A program made the position numbers and the translations under genes. The notes under the pieces are model-generated. The model ran no database searches. It was given only the letters and a program-made list of their open reading frames with translations, and was not told the origin of the DNA. A stretch of 56,172 nucleotides of DNA from Bacilli bacterium. GTDB taxonomy: Bacteria; Bacillota_I; Bacilli_A; RF39; UBA660. The DNA lies in the NCBI GenBank assembly GCA_017938725.1, contig JAGBAW010000001.1, positions 1 through 56,172 on the forward strand. The letters are read 5' to 3'. Shown here piece after piece: positions 8,729 through 16,843 of the stretch (positions within the stretch are counted from its first letter, which is position 1; each line of letters starts with the position of its first letter).

Positions 8729-9418
8729 ACTAATTTTATCAAATTTACGTGGATACTTTTCTTTTGTCTTTTTTATTTTTTTTATCTTCACAATATTTCT
8801 TACACTGTTTTCTATAGGTAAACTAAATGATATTACCTCTTCTAATTTGCAATCTAATTTTTTTAGTGAATTCTTTGATTTTTCTAACTCTTCATCTATA
8901 TTTGCCTTCATAGCAATAAAGTAACCTTCAACTTTTACCATAGGAACACATAATTCATTTAATATATTTAATTTTGCAACCGCTCTTGATGTAACTATAT
9001 CAAATTCTTCTATATGTTTTTTAGCAAAATCTTCTGCTCTTGTATGAACTGCAATAATATCCTTTAAATCAAGTTTATTTACTACCTCATTTAAAAATAT
9101 AATTCTTTTGTTTAATGCATCAACTAATGTAATTTTAAGATTTGGAAAGAATATTTTTAGAACGATTCCGGGAAATCCTGCACCTGTTCCTACATCACAT
9201 ATATTTAATTCTTGATTTAAATCATATGCTTTTATGATAGTTAAACTATCATAGAAATGTTTTAAATATACATCCTCTTTATTAGTTATAGCAGTTAAAT
9301 TTATCTTTTCATTCCACTCTATTAATAAATTATAATATTCTTCTAATTTACTTAATTTTTCATCTGTAACTTCAATATTTAAATTTTTTATCTCATTTAT
9401 AAATTCATCTTTATTCAT
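8714..9418 (-). CDS. rsmG: 16S rRNA (guanine527-N7)-methyltransferase
   Basis: RsmG makes m7G527 in 16S rRNA. The 234-residue product has the SAM-binding motif VGTGAGFPG and the conserved TSRAVAKL segment. Its ATG at 9418 overlaps the end of mnmG, with GAGGT upstream inside mnmG, so translation is coupled. The order mnmG-rsmG-noc is the Bacillus order. The TTG one codon upstream is not needed. Confidence 0.95.
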   Translation of the reverse strand: MNKDEFINEIKNLNIEVTDEKLSKLEEYYNLLIEWNEKINLTAITNKEDVYLKHFYDSLTIIKAYDLNQELNICDVGTGAGFPGIVLKIFFPNLKITLVDALNKRIIFLNEVVNKLDLKDIIAVHTRAEDFAKKHIEEFDIVTSRAVAKLNILNELCVPMVKVEGYFIAMKANIDEELEKSKNSLKKLDCKLEEVISFSLPIENSVRNIVKIKKIKKTKEKYPRKFDKISKNPL

Positions 9419-11228
9419 CAAAATACCTCTTCATATATATTGATAAAATTGATATATCTGATGGATTAACTCCACTTATTCTTATTGCTTGTCCAAAACT
9501 CTCAGGTCTTACTTCTTTTAGTTTAATTCTTGCCTCACTTGCCAAGTTAGGTACTTTATCATAATCAATATCTTTTGGGATTTTTTTATTTTCAAGTTTC
9601 CTCATTTTTTCTGCTTCCTTTTTTGTTTTTCTAATATATCCCTCATATTTAATCATTATCTGTGCTTGTTCTAATTCTAATTCATCATACTCTTTTGATA
9701 ATTTATCTTTTATATCATTAATACTTACTTCAGTCCTTTTTATATAATCATAAGCATTAATATTTTTTTCATCCTTTATTTTAATATCTTTTAATTCATG
9801 TAATATTTTCTCAATATTTTTTTCTTTTTCTATTAATCTTTGATATTGTTCTTCATTAATTAATCCTACCTGATAACCATATTTTCTAAGTCTTAAATCT
9901 GCATTATCATGTCTTAAAAGTAAACGATATTCTGCACGTGATGTTAAAAGTCTATATGGATCTTTTACTCCTTTTGTTACTAAATCATCAACAAGTACCC
10001 CTATATATGCTTCATCTCTTTTCAAAATTAATGGTTCTCTTTCTTCTAATTTAAGGGCCGCATTTATTCCAGCAATTAGTCCTTGTCCTGCGGCTTCTTC
10101 ATAACCACTTGTTCCATTTATTTGGCCTGCAGTAAACAAATTTTCTATTATTTTTGTTTCAAGTGACGATTTTAAATCTCTAGAATCTATCGCATCATAT
10201 TCAATCGCATATGCATATCTAAGAATTTTAGCTTTTTCAAGTCCTGGCAAGCTATGTACCATTTTTTCTTGTACATCATACGGCATACTTGTTGAAAATC
10301 CTTGTACATAAATATCATCATAGTACTTACTTTCTGGTTCTAAAAATAATTGATGACGTTCCTTGTCTGCAAATCTTACAACTTTATCTTCTATTGATGG
10401 ACAATATCTAGGACCTGTTCCTAATTTTTCATAAAATCCACCATACATACTAGATTTATCTAAATTATCTCTAATTATTTTATGAGTTTCCTCAGTTGTA
10501 TATGTTAAATAACATGGTTCTTGATTTTCCACAGTATAATATGGTTCATTATCAAAGGAAAAAGTATATAATTTATTATCTCCATCTTCCCTTTTAGTTT
10601 TTGAAAAATCAATAGTACTTCTTTCTATTCTAGGGGGCGTTCCCGTTTTCAATCTTAATAATTTAAATCCTAATTTTTCTAGATTTTCACTTAAATATAA
10701 AGAAGGTCTTGTCCCTTTTGGACCACTTACTGTTCTTTTATCTCCAACAAGTATATTTGCTTTCATATATGTTCCTGTTGTTAAAATAACTGCATCACAC
10801 ATTATTTCTTTTCCTGTGGATAATTTAACTCCTTTTATTTTATTTTCCTCTATTATTAAATCTTCTACTATTTCCTCTATAATATCTATATTTTTATGTT
10901 CCTCTAATAGCCTTAACATCTCTTTTGGATATGTAACCTTATCTCCTTGAGCTCGAAGTGATCTAACAGCTGGACCTTTACTACTATTTAAAAGTTTCAT
11001 TTGAAGCAAAGTTTTATCAGCGACTTTTCCCATCATTCCACCTAAAGCATCTATTTCTCTTACAACTATTCCTTTTGCGGAACCTCCAATAGATGGATTA
11101 CATGGCATCATTGCTATTGTATCTTTAGAACCTGTAACTAAAAGTGTTTTATGACCTTTATTGGCGGATGCAAAAACTGATTCACAACCAGCATGTCCAC
11201 CACCAACTACAATTATTTCATATTTCAT
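9411..11228 (-). CDS. mnmG: tRNA uridine 5-carboxymethylaminomethyl modification enzyme, FAD subunit
   Basis: MnmG works with MnmE to add the cmnm5 group to wobble uridine 34 of several tRNAs. The FAD-binding GGGHAG is at residues 9-14, and the family segments GPRYCPSIEDK and GQINGTSGYEEAAGQG are present. The 605-residue length is slightly below the usual 620-630. It starts the mnmG-rsmG-noc unit behind a good sigma-A promoter. Its partner mnmE is about 3 kb upstream here, whereas the two are usually adjacent. Confidence 0.97.
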   Translation of the reverse strand: MKYEIIVVGGGHAGCESVFASANKGHKTLLVTGSKDTIAMMPCNPSIGGSAKGIVVREIDALGGMMGKVADKTLLQMKLLNSSKGPAVRSLRAQGDKVTYPKEMLRLLEEHKNIDIIEEIVEDLIIEENKIKGVKLSTGKEIMCDAVILTTGTYMKANILVGDKRTVSGPKGTRPSLYLSENLEKLGFKLLRLKTGTPPRIERSTIDFSKTKREDGDNKLYTFSFDNEPYYTVENQEPCYLTYTTEETHKIIRDNLDKSSMYGGFYEKLGTGPRYCPSIEDKVVRFADKERHQLFLEPESKYYDDIYVQGFSTSMPYDVQEKMVHSLPGLEKAKILRYAYAIEYDAIDSRDLKSSLETKIIENLFTAGQINGTSGYEEAAGQGLIAGINAALKLEEREPLILKRDEAYIGVLVDDLVTKGVKDPYRLLTSRAEYRLLLRHDNADLRLRKYGYQVGLINEEQYQRLIEKEKNIEKILHELKDIKIKDEKNINAYDYIKRTEVSINDIKDKLSKEYDELELEQAQIMIKYEGYIRKTKKEAEKMRKLENKKIPKDIDYDKVPNLASEARIKLKEVRPESFGQAIRISGVNPSDISILSIYMKRYFDE

Positions 11229-11254
11229 TTACTACACCCTCTTTTTGCAAATGT

Positions 11255-11283
11255 ATTATACTACAATATTTATTTTTATACAA
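11255..11283 (-). promoter_or_regulatory. mnmG promoter
   Basis: On the minus strand TTGTAT (11283-11278), a 17-bp spacer and TATAAT (11260-11255) make a good sigma-A promoter 26 bases before the mnmG start. Confidence 0.7.
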
Positions 11284-11290
11284 TTAATAA

Positions 11291-11314
11291 AGCAGACTAA
11301 TTGTCCGCTTTTTT
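11291..11314 (-). terminator. Weak hairpin upstream of the mnmG promoter
   Basis: AGCAGAC and GTCCGCT pair with one mismatch around a 5-nt loop. The T-run is better on the plus strand (TTTTTT), but no plus-strand gene reads into it. It may act as a second barrier between the lipoprotein gene and mnmG. Confidence 0.35.
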
Positions 11315-11333
11315 GTATAGCATCTTATTTAAA

Positions 11334-11367
11334 AGTATATATAAGCGCATTTAAAAACACATCCTCA
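11334..11367. repeat. 34-bp direct repeat, copy A
   Basis: This matches 12916-12949 at 30 of 34 positions; the last 15 bases (AAAAACACATCCTCA) are identical. Both copies provide the 3' arm of a minus-strand terminator hairpin and lie either side of the lipoprotein and membrane-protein genes. Confidence 0.8.
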
Positions 11368-11396
11368 GTTTTGTGATTTCAATGTAATGTGTTTTT
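11353..11396 (-). terminator. Lipoprotein gene terminator
   Basis: AAAAACACAT and ATGTGTTTTT are a perfect 10-bp inverted repeat with a 24-nt loop. On the minus strand the 3' arm ends in five T. It lies 45 bases after the lipoprotein stop codon. Confidence 0.65.
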
Positions 11397-11441
11397 ATTT
11401 TCATAATATTCATTAAATATACTTATTGGCATTTTATAATT

Positions 11442-12179
11442 TTATCCTAAAGTATATTTTTTATTAGTTTCTTTTTTACTAGAATCAAGATTATCTTCTA
11501 TTTTTTCAAGTTCTTCTTCTGGACCTTCCTCATAATCCAAATCATATCCGTTTTCTAAATCAACGATTTTATAATATTTTTCTTTAATATATGGATATTC
11601 TTCCATTACTTTCCTTATATCATCAACAGGTTCACTTGGAATCAAAACAAACTTACCATTTTCATCTTTTTCTATTTTATATGCTGTATATACATAATGA
11701 CATTTTCTCTGTTCACCAGTTAAATTTGCATGATTGGCATCTCTTGTCCAAGAATACATTGTTGTTGTAATATAGGTATAGTATAAATAAGTTTCTTTTC
11801 CAATTAGCATATAATTTGGAATTGGTTGATTGTATATATAAGAATATCTATATTCAATATAATCTTTGTTCTCAGCTTGATTTTGCAAAATTGTATCTAT
11901 ATTATCTTCTATTAATAATAAATTATTTTTATCAAAAAATTTATAAAGAGATTTTTCATCTTCTGTTATTAAAATATAATCATCATTTCTTTCATACCCT
12001 TCATATTTTAAATACTCTTTATCCATGATATATCTACAATATCCCTCATCATTTGTATATAAATGAGCATGATCTTCTTTAATTTCGCAATCTGCCTTTT
12101 TACCACAACCAGTCAAAGATGTTACTAGTGCTAGTGATAATGCTGCATATTTTAATCTTTTTAATCTTTTTTTATCCAC
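11442..12179 (-). CDS. Predicted lipoprotein of unknown function
   Basis: A 245-residue protein with a lipoprotein signal peptide: a basic start, a hydrophobic stretch, and the lipobox LTGC with the lipidated cysteine at residue 25. It should be anchored to the outer face of the membrane. The mature part is rich in Tyr, Asp and Glu and ends in an acidic, low-complexity tail. The start is a GTG seven bases after a strong AGGAGGT. It has its own consensus promoter with a palindrome over the spacer and -10. It sits in a block of accessory genes between mnmE and mnmG. I recognise no domain. Confidence 0.8.
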   Translation of the reverse strand: MDKKRLKRLKYAALSLALVTSLTGCGKKADCEIKEDHAHLYTNDEGYCRYIMDKEYLKYEGYERNDDYILITEDEKSLYKFFDKNNLLLIEDNIDTILQNQAENKDYIEYRYSYIYNQPIPNYMLIGKETYLYYTYITTTMYSWTRDANHANLTGEQRKCHYVYTAYKIEKDENGKFVLIPSEPVDDIRKVMEEYPYIKEKYYKIVDLENGYDLDYEEGPEEELEKIEDNLDSSKKETNKKYTLG

Positions 12180-12207
12180 TTAAATACCTCCTAAAATTGA
12201 TGAATTC

Positions 12208-12236
12208 ATAATACTATAGTATGATTATTTTGTCAA
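12208..12236 (-). promoter_or_regulatory. Lipoprotein gene promoter with palindromic operator-like sequence
   Basis: On the minus strand TTGACA (12236-12231), a 17-bp spacer and TATTAT (12213-12208) form a strong promoter. A perfect 12-bp palindrome, ATACTATAGTAT (12211-12222), lies across the spacer and the start of the -10, where a repressor could bind (inference). Confidence 0.7.
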
Positions 12237-12308
12237 AAAATTAAAGACATTAAAAGTAATAAATTTAATAATGTGAAACAAAAATTCCACCTTCAACAAT
12301 ATGATTAC

Positions 12309-12932
12309 TCATTCCATTTTAATCATTATTAATCCATTTGCAAGCAATGTAACGAGTATTAAATTAAGAGTATAACTAGTCCATTCTATAATACTTAATG
12401 CTATCTTTAATGATTGAGATAAATCTGTTTTACTTATAATTGCAACATTTATATCGCAAATCAATAGACAAATTAAAGAAACTATAAATAAAGCTGATAC
12501 TTTTTTACTTTTTGTTTTTATTGTTGAAAAGATAATATTTATAATAAATAATAGAGCATATATTATTACTTGTATTATAATAATTTTTTGATCAAATATA
12601 CAGCATATTATAAAATTTAGTAATGCAAAAAGTAATATTTTATTTGATCTACCTATTAAAAAAAATAAATAAAATATTTGCACTATTATAAATGATGATA
12701 TTCCCACTGCATGCTTATCTATTAAAAGAAAGAATATATCTCCAAGTAAAGAAAAAAATAAAGATAATATTAAGTATATATTACCCTTTACTTCTTTGCT
12801 TTTATTAATTATTGTATATATAATACTTATAAGAACTGGTCCTATATTTAGTATTTCTGAATATGTTCCTATAAAAAAATTAATAAATATTATTAATAAA
12901 TAAATTACTTCAAAAAGAATATATAAACACAT
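12309..12932 (-). CDS. Multi-pass membrane protein, possibly YhhN/lysoplasmalogenase-like
   Basis: A 207-residue, very hydrophobic protein with about seven to eight predicted membrane helices. The segments SLLGDIFFLLID (middle) and ICDINVAII (later) recall the two aspartate-containing helices of the YhhN/TMEM86 lysoplasmalogenase family, but I cannot confirm this without a profile search. Its start codon lies within a repeated hairpin element (12926-12968) that can fold in two exclusive ways, so expression may be controlled from there. It is read in the same direction as the lipoprotein gene that follows. Confidence 0.65.
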   Translation of the reverse strand: MCLYILFEVIYLLIIFINFFIGTYSEILNIGPVLISIIYTIINKSKEVKGNIYLILSLFFSLLGDIFFLLIDKHAVGISSFIIVQIFYLFFLIGRSNKILLFALLNFIICCIFDQKIIIIQVIIYALLFIINIIFSTIKTKSKKVSALFIVSLICLLICDINVAIISKTDLSQSLKIALSIIEWTSYTLNLILVTLLANGLIMIKME

Positions 12933-12949
12933 TCAAAAACACATCCTCA
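12916..12949. repeat. 34-bp direct repeat, copy B
   Basis: The second copy of the element at 11334-11367 (30 of 34 identical). It overlaps the start codon of the membrane-protein gene and the terminator of the gene upstream. Confidence 0.8.
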
Positions 12950-12968
12950 TTATTAAATAGAATGTGTT
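12926..12968 (-). promoter_or_regulatory. Terminator with alternative start-codon-sequestering fold
   Basis: On the minus strand AACACATTC (12968-12960) can pair either with ATGTGTT (12944-12938), giving a terminator followed by TTTTG, or perfectly over nine bases with GAATGTGTT (12934-12926), which holds the ATG of the membrane-protein gene. The two folds exclude each other. The element ends the 12988-13383 gene. Confidence 0.5.
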
Positions 12969-12987
12969 AATATTATTATTTTATACT

Positions 12988-13383
12988 CTAATTATCTTTT
13001 TTAGAATCATATTTAAATGACAAAGCCTTGGCAGATGCCTCGTTTACTTGTTTAATTCTTTCGTTTGATGTATCAAATGATAAAACCTCTGAATCTGGAT
13101 TTGTTTCACATATTCTTAAATTTTGAACACAAAGATTCAATTTTGTATTTTTGAAAAAAGCATCATATAATCTATCAATAAACACTTTTTGTTCCTCTTT
13201 TAAATTTGAAAATTCAATTAATTGGCTATCAATTATTTCATCTTCTTCATCTTTAAATAAAACTTCGATTTGATTTCTACTAATATCAAATATTTTTACT
13301 TCTACATTCACTTCTTTATTTAACTGTTTAGAAATAATTTCTGCTAAGATACCTTCCCCAATTAATTCATATACTAAATCCAA
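12988..13383 (-). CDS. Hypothetical protein, 131 residues
   Basis: A soluble, mixed alpha/beta-type protein with no signal peptide or recognisable motif. It starts with TTG, eight bases after GGGGGT; no ATG is available nearby with a better site. The second half contains two cysteines (LCVQNLRIC). It follows gpsA in the same direction after a 49-bp gap and is ended by the hairpin at 12938-12968. I do not recognise a family. Confidence 0.6.
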   Translation of the reverse strand: MDLVYELIGEGILAEIISKQLNKEVNVEVKIFDISRNQIEVLFKDEEDEIIDSQLIEFSNLKEEQKVFIDRLYDAFFKNTKLNLCVQNLRICETNPDSEVLSFDTSNERIKQVNEASAKALSFKYDSKKDN

Positions 13384-13432
13384 AATAAGACCCCCAATCG
13401 AGTTTATAATATACTATACATTAAATTTATTG

Positions 13433-14362
13433 TCAACTTAACTTAGTTATTAAATTATATAACTCATTTATTGTTTGTAAGTCTAAATTATATTTATTTG
13501 ATAAATCATACGCTACTTTAATGGAGTCTAATCCCTCTATTACCATACCTATTTCTTCTTTTATTTCTTTTATAGATTTACCTTTTGATAAAAGAATTCC
13601 TGCCTTATGATTTCTACTTTCTTTACTTGTGCAAGTAGCAATTAAGTCACCAAGACAAGAAAGTCCATAAAAAGTATCTTTTTTTGCACCTATTGCTAAA
13701 CCTATTTTTGATATTTCATCAAGTATTTTAGTAATTGTTGTCGCTTTTATATTTTCACCTAAATTTAATCCCTCAATTATTCCATATGCTAATGCACCTA
13801 TATTTTTTAATGCACCACCTATTTCAACTCCTATTACATCATTACTTAATTCAACAGTAAAGTTTGTAGACTCAAAAACATCTTTTATCTCATTATTAAA
13901 ATCATCTGATTCTGATGCAAAAACTACAGATGTTTTCTTTTCTTGTAAAATTTCTCTTGCAATACTTGGTCCTGATAATATTCCAGTAATATTACTTATT
14001 TCCTCATTTACTACATCCTTTAGTAGTTTATTTGTTGTTTCTTCAAGACCCTTTGAACACATAACTATTTTTTGATTAGTTATATATTTTTTTATATCTT
14101 TAATAGTTGATCTTACCACACTTGACGGTGTAACCATTAATGTATACTCACTATTTTTTATTACATCTTCATAATTTGTATAACATTTTATATTTTCATT
14201 TAACTTTACTTCTGGTATAAAAATACATTTATGTTCCTCATTTATTGCATCACACTCTTCTTGTTTATATGACCATACCTTTATATTATGACCTAGATTT
14301 GACAAGTAATTTGCAAGTGCACATCCAAAACTTCCACTACCTATTATTGCTATATTTTTCAT
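13433..14362 (-). CDS. gpsA: NAD(P)-dependent glycerol-3-phosphate dehydrogenase
   Basis: GpsA reduces dihydroxyacetone phosphate to sn-glycerol-3-phosphate for phospholipid synthesis. The dinucleotide-binding GSGSFG is at residues 8-13. The GPSIA segment, the EIGGALKNI catalytic-lysine region and the LSCLGDLIATC segment follow. I start at the ATG at 14362 (TAGGG upstream); the longer frame would begin inside mnmE. It lies immediately after mnmE, five bases from its stop, so the two are probably co-transcribed. This is not the usual place for gpsA in Bacillus. Confidence 0.95.
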   Translation of the reverse strand: MKNIAIIGSGSFGCALANYLSNLGHNIKVWSYKQEECDAINEEHKCIFIPEVKLNENIKCYTNYEDVIKNSEYTLMVTPSSVVRSTIKDIKKYITNQKIVMCSKGLEETTNKLLKDVVNEEISNITGILSGPSIAREILQEKKTSVVFASESDDFNNEIKDVFESTNFTVELSNDVIGVEIGGALKNIGALAYGIIEGLNLGENIKATTITKILDEISKIGLAIGAKKDTFYGLSCLGDLIATCTSKESRNHKAGILLSKGKSIKEIKEEIGMVIEGLDSIKVAYDLSNKYNLDLQTINELYNLITKLS

Positions 14363-14367
14363 ATACC

Positions 14368-15714
14368 CTACTTTCCTAGACAAAAATTACTAAATAAAGT
14401 ATCTATTAACTTTTCATCATAACTTTCCCCTATTATCTCATTTAATGTTTCGCATATTTCTTTTATATCTATTTCTAAAATATCTATTGGAACATCTACC
14501 TTTAGAGCTTTAGCTAAATTTTTTGCTTGCTCTATTGCTTTTTTTACTAATGATATTTGCCTAGAATTCGATAAATATGTAAAATCTTTATTATTTAACT
14601 CATTAAGTTTAAATATATCACTTACTTCTTTCTTTAATTCTTCAACATCTTCAATAGCGGATAATTTTATTATATTTTCATCTTTAAATACATTAAAATC
14701 TATTTTTGATTCTAAATCCATTTTATTTATTACAATTATTCTTTTCTTATCTTTTGTCTTTTCAAGTAATTCTTTATCCTCACTTGTTAATATTTCATTA
14801 TTATTAAATACTAATATTATTAAATTTGCTTCTTCTATTAATTTTATACTCTTTTCTACACCAATCTTTTCAACAATATCATCTGTTTTTCTAATACCTG
14901 CTGTATCAATAACATTTAATAAAATACCATTAATTCTAATTTGCCCTTCTACTATATCTCTAGTTGTACCTGCAATATCTGTAACAATTGCTTTATCTTC
15001 ATCTATTAACTTATTTAGTATAGAACTTTTACCAACATTTGGTCTACCTAATATTAAAGTATTTATTCCCTCTTTTATTAATTTACCATTTTCTGATTCA
15101 TAAAGTAATTTTGATAATTCTTTATTTATATATATTGAGATATCTTCTATCTCCTTTTTAGTAATTATTTCAATGTCATCATATTCTGGATAATCTATAT
15201 TTACTTCTATATTGGCATTAACCATTATTAATTTATTTATAATATCTTTTATTAATTTAGATATTTTTCCTTCTATTCCATTAATTGCAAGTTTTCTTGA
15301 ATTTTCTGTTTCTGAATTAATTAGATCCATTATAGATTCAGCTTCAATTAAATCAATTCTGCCATTTAAAAATGCTCTTTTAGTAAATTCACCAGGTTCT
15401 GCAAGTCTTGCACCATTTATTAGTAATAATTCTAATACCTTATTTGTGGTTGCAATACCTCCATGGCAATTTATTTCTACTACATCTTCTTTAGTAAAAG
15501 TTTTAGGAGCTTTCATGATACTTACCATTACTTCATCAATTATATTATTATCTTCCATAATATGACCATAATTAATAGTATGTGATTCTTTTTTACTTAG
15601 GTCCTTATCAAATATTTTATTTACTATTTCTATAGCATCAGTGCCACTTACCCTTATTATTGAAATAGCACCTATTCCTACTGCAGTAGATATCGCACAT
15701 ATTGTATCAGTCAT
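14368..15714 (-). CDS. mnmE: tRNA modification GTPase MnmE
   Basis: This G protein works with MnmG on tRNA wobble uridine. The N-terminal tetrahydrofolate-binding domain comes first. The G domain has GRPNVGKS at 223-230, DTAG at 270-273 and NKMD at 330-333. The C-terminal catalytic motif is CLGK at 445-448, a variant of the usual C(I/L)GK, with the essential cysteine kept. Length is normal at 448 residues. It is separated from mnmG by gpsA and three accessory genes. Confidence 0.97.
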   Translation of the reverse strand: MTDTICAISTAVGIGAISIIRVSGTDAIEIVNKIFDKDLSKKESHTINYGHIMEDNNIIDEVMVSIMKAPKTFTKEDVVEINCHGGIATTNKVLELLLINGARLAEPGEFTKRAFLNGRIDLIEAESIMDLINSETENSRKLAINGIEGKISKLIKDIINKLIMVNANIEVNIDYPEYDDIEIITKKEIEDISIYINKELSKLLYESENGKLIKEGINTLILGRPNVGKSSILNKLIDEDKAIVTDIAGTTRDIVEGQIRINGILLNVIDTAGIRKTDDIVEKIGVEKSIKLIEEANLIILVFNNNEILTSEDKELLEKTKDKKRIIVINKMDLESKIDFNVFKDENIIKLSAIEDVEELKKEVSDIFKLNELNNKDFTYLSNSRQISLVKKAIEQAKNLAKALKVDVPIDILEIDIKEICETLNEIIGESYDEKLIDTLFSNFCLGK

Positions 15715-15737
15715 ATTATCACATCCTAACTTCTTAC

Positions 15738-15746
15738 ATTATAACA
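15738..15746 (-). promoter_or_regulatory. Extended -10 promoter for mnmE-gpsA
   Basis: On the minus strand TGTTATAAT is a perfect extended -10, directly after the terminator of the preceding gene and 23 bases before the mnmE ATG. Confidence 0.5.
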
Positions 15747-15748
15747 CG

Positions 15749-15772
15749 AAAAAAAACTTGTATAAAGAAGTT
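15749..15772 (-). terminator. Terminator of the kinase-like gene
   Basis: On the minus strand AACTT and AAGTT form a 5-bp stem with an 8-nt loop followed by eight T, just after the stop codon at 15775. The stem is short, but the T-run is long. Confidence 0.55.
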
Positions 15773-15774
15773 AT

Positions 15775-16503
15775 CTAAAAATACTGTGGATATATAGACT
15801 TATGACATAATGATATTGCTTTACCAGCAGATTCAACTGTTTTCACTTCTTTATCACAATATTCACTTAATCTTTGTTTTAATAATTTTAAAAAAGGTAC
15901 TATCGATTCTCCATTTTCAACACTATCATAATATTTACTTAATTCATTAGATGAAAATACAAATCTATAAAATCTATCTTTTATTAGAAATTCTAATATA
16001 CTATAATTAAAAATACTTATATTTTTTTTATATAGTAAATCACTTTGTATATCTGAATTATTATATTCACATGTATCTATTATATTAAATACACCATTTT
16101 GATATAAAATATTAAATAAAATATCGCATGTTTTTATACCACTATCTGATAATATTTTTGTATCTTCTTCAACAATTTTACAACCATTTATTATTTTATC
16201 AAATAATATTTTATCCCTATTTATTTCTATAAGATTTTTTCCTTTAGAATATCTAGTTATGTATCCAGACAAAACATCATCAATATAAAATACTTTATGG
16301 GCAAAAATATATGTTTTTTGTTCTATATTTTTATATTTAAGTATATCTTCTTCACTTAGATTTCTATTATCTGGTCCATTTAAATATTTCATAATTTCAC
16401 GCTTATTTAATCTTTTACAAACACCTTCTGATCCTGTCCCTAAATATAACAAATTTTTCCAAAACCTATTAAAATCTTCTTTTGTATAATTAATCCTATC
16501 CAT
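15775..16503 (-). CDS. Hypothetical protein with weak protein-kinase-like features
   Basis: A 242-residue soluble protein. A glycine-rich LGTGSEGVCKRL near residues 21-32, a hinge-like VFYIDDVLSGYI (71-82) and an ILFNILYQNG...IIDT region (128-144) resemble the nucleotide loop, hinge and catalytic/metal segments of distant kinase-like proteins, but no clear HRD or DFG is present. It may be an inactive or very divergent kinase fold; this is inference. It lies alone between the jag terminator and mnmE and is likely transcribed from the 340-bp gap upstream. Confidence 0.55.
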   Translation of the reverse strand: MDRINYTKEDFNRFWKNLLYLGTGSEGVCKRLNKREIMKYLNGPDNRNLSEEDILKYKNIEQKTYIFAHKVFYIDDVLSGYITRYSKGKNLIEINRDKILFDKIINGCKIVEEDTKILSDSGIKTCDILFNILYQNGVFNIIDTCEYNNSDIQSDLLYKKNISIFNYSILEFLIKDRFYRFVFSSNELSKYYDSVENGESIVPFLKLLKQRLSEYCDKEVKTVESAGKAISLCHKSIYPQYF

Positions 16504-16843
16504 AAATTAAATCTTCCCTTTGTTTGTTTTAATATTTCATTAATTATATAATATTTATAAGAATATTAAGTTTGTTTAAGTACTATTATTCTTTACATTT
16601 TAAAGTAAAACGAGATTAAATTATGAAAAAAAGCAGAAAAATATCTTTGCACTATCATAATACTCATTATTACTTTGATTTTAATCATACTAATAAAAAT
16701 AGTACCAACTTGTATAAGCCGGTACTAAAACAAATATTTTTTGAATGGTACCTAACTCTGCAAAACTAGGTATTTCCTTTTTATTTTATGCAAATTTTCT
16801 TGACATATTCATAATATCATATTTTTTTATTATTGTAAAAAAT
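16504..16843. other. 340-bp non-coding gap between the kinase-like gene and jag
   Basis: It holds the strong jag terminator (16691-16727) and a second hairpin at 16748-16771 (TACCTA/TAGGTA around a 12-nt loop). The rest is AT-rich upstream sequence of the kinase-like gene. A 48-codon plus-strand frame (16623-16769) crosses the terminator and lacks a ribosome binding site, so I do not call it. Confidence 0.6.
16691..16727 (-). terminator. Terminator of the rpmH-rnpA-yidC-jag operon
   Basis: On the minus strand TAGTACCGGCTT pairs with AAGTTGGTACTA, a 12-bp stem with two G-U pairs and a 4-nt loop, followed by ATTTTTATT. Confidence 0.85.

Noticed and set aside
15212-15565. 117-codon plus-strand ORF inside mnmE
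   Set aside because: It is antisense to conserved mnmE domains and lacks a Shine-Dalgarno.
16623-16769. A 48-codon plus-strand ORF in the gap between the kinase-like gene and jag
   Set aside because: It has no ribosome binding site, runs across the strong jag terminator hairpin and is rich in His/Tyr/Asn codons, as random AT-rich sequence would be.
16745-16772. A riboswitch-like (preQ1-type) hairpin with an ACTAGG tail
   Set aside because: The required stem and the C-rich loop do not fit. It is only a short inverted repeat, and no queuosine gene is nearby.
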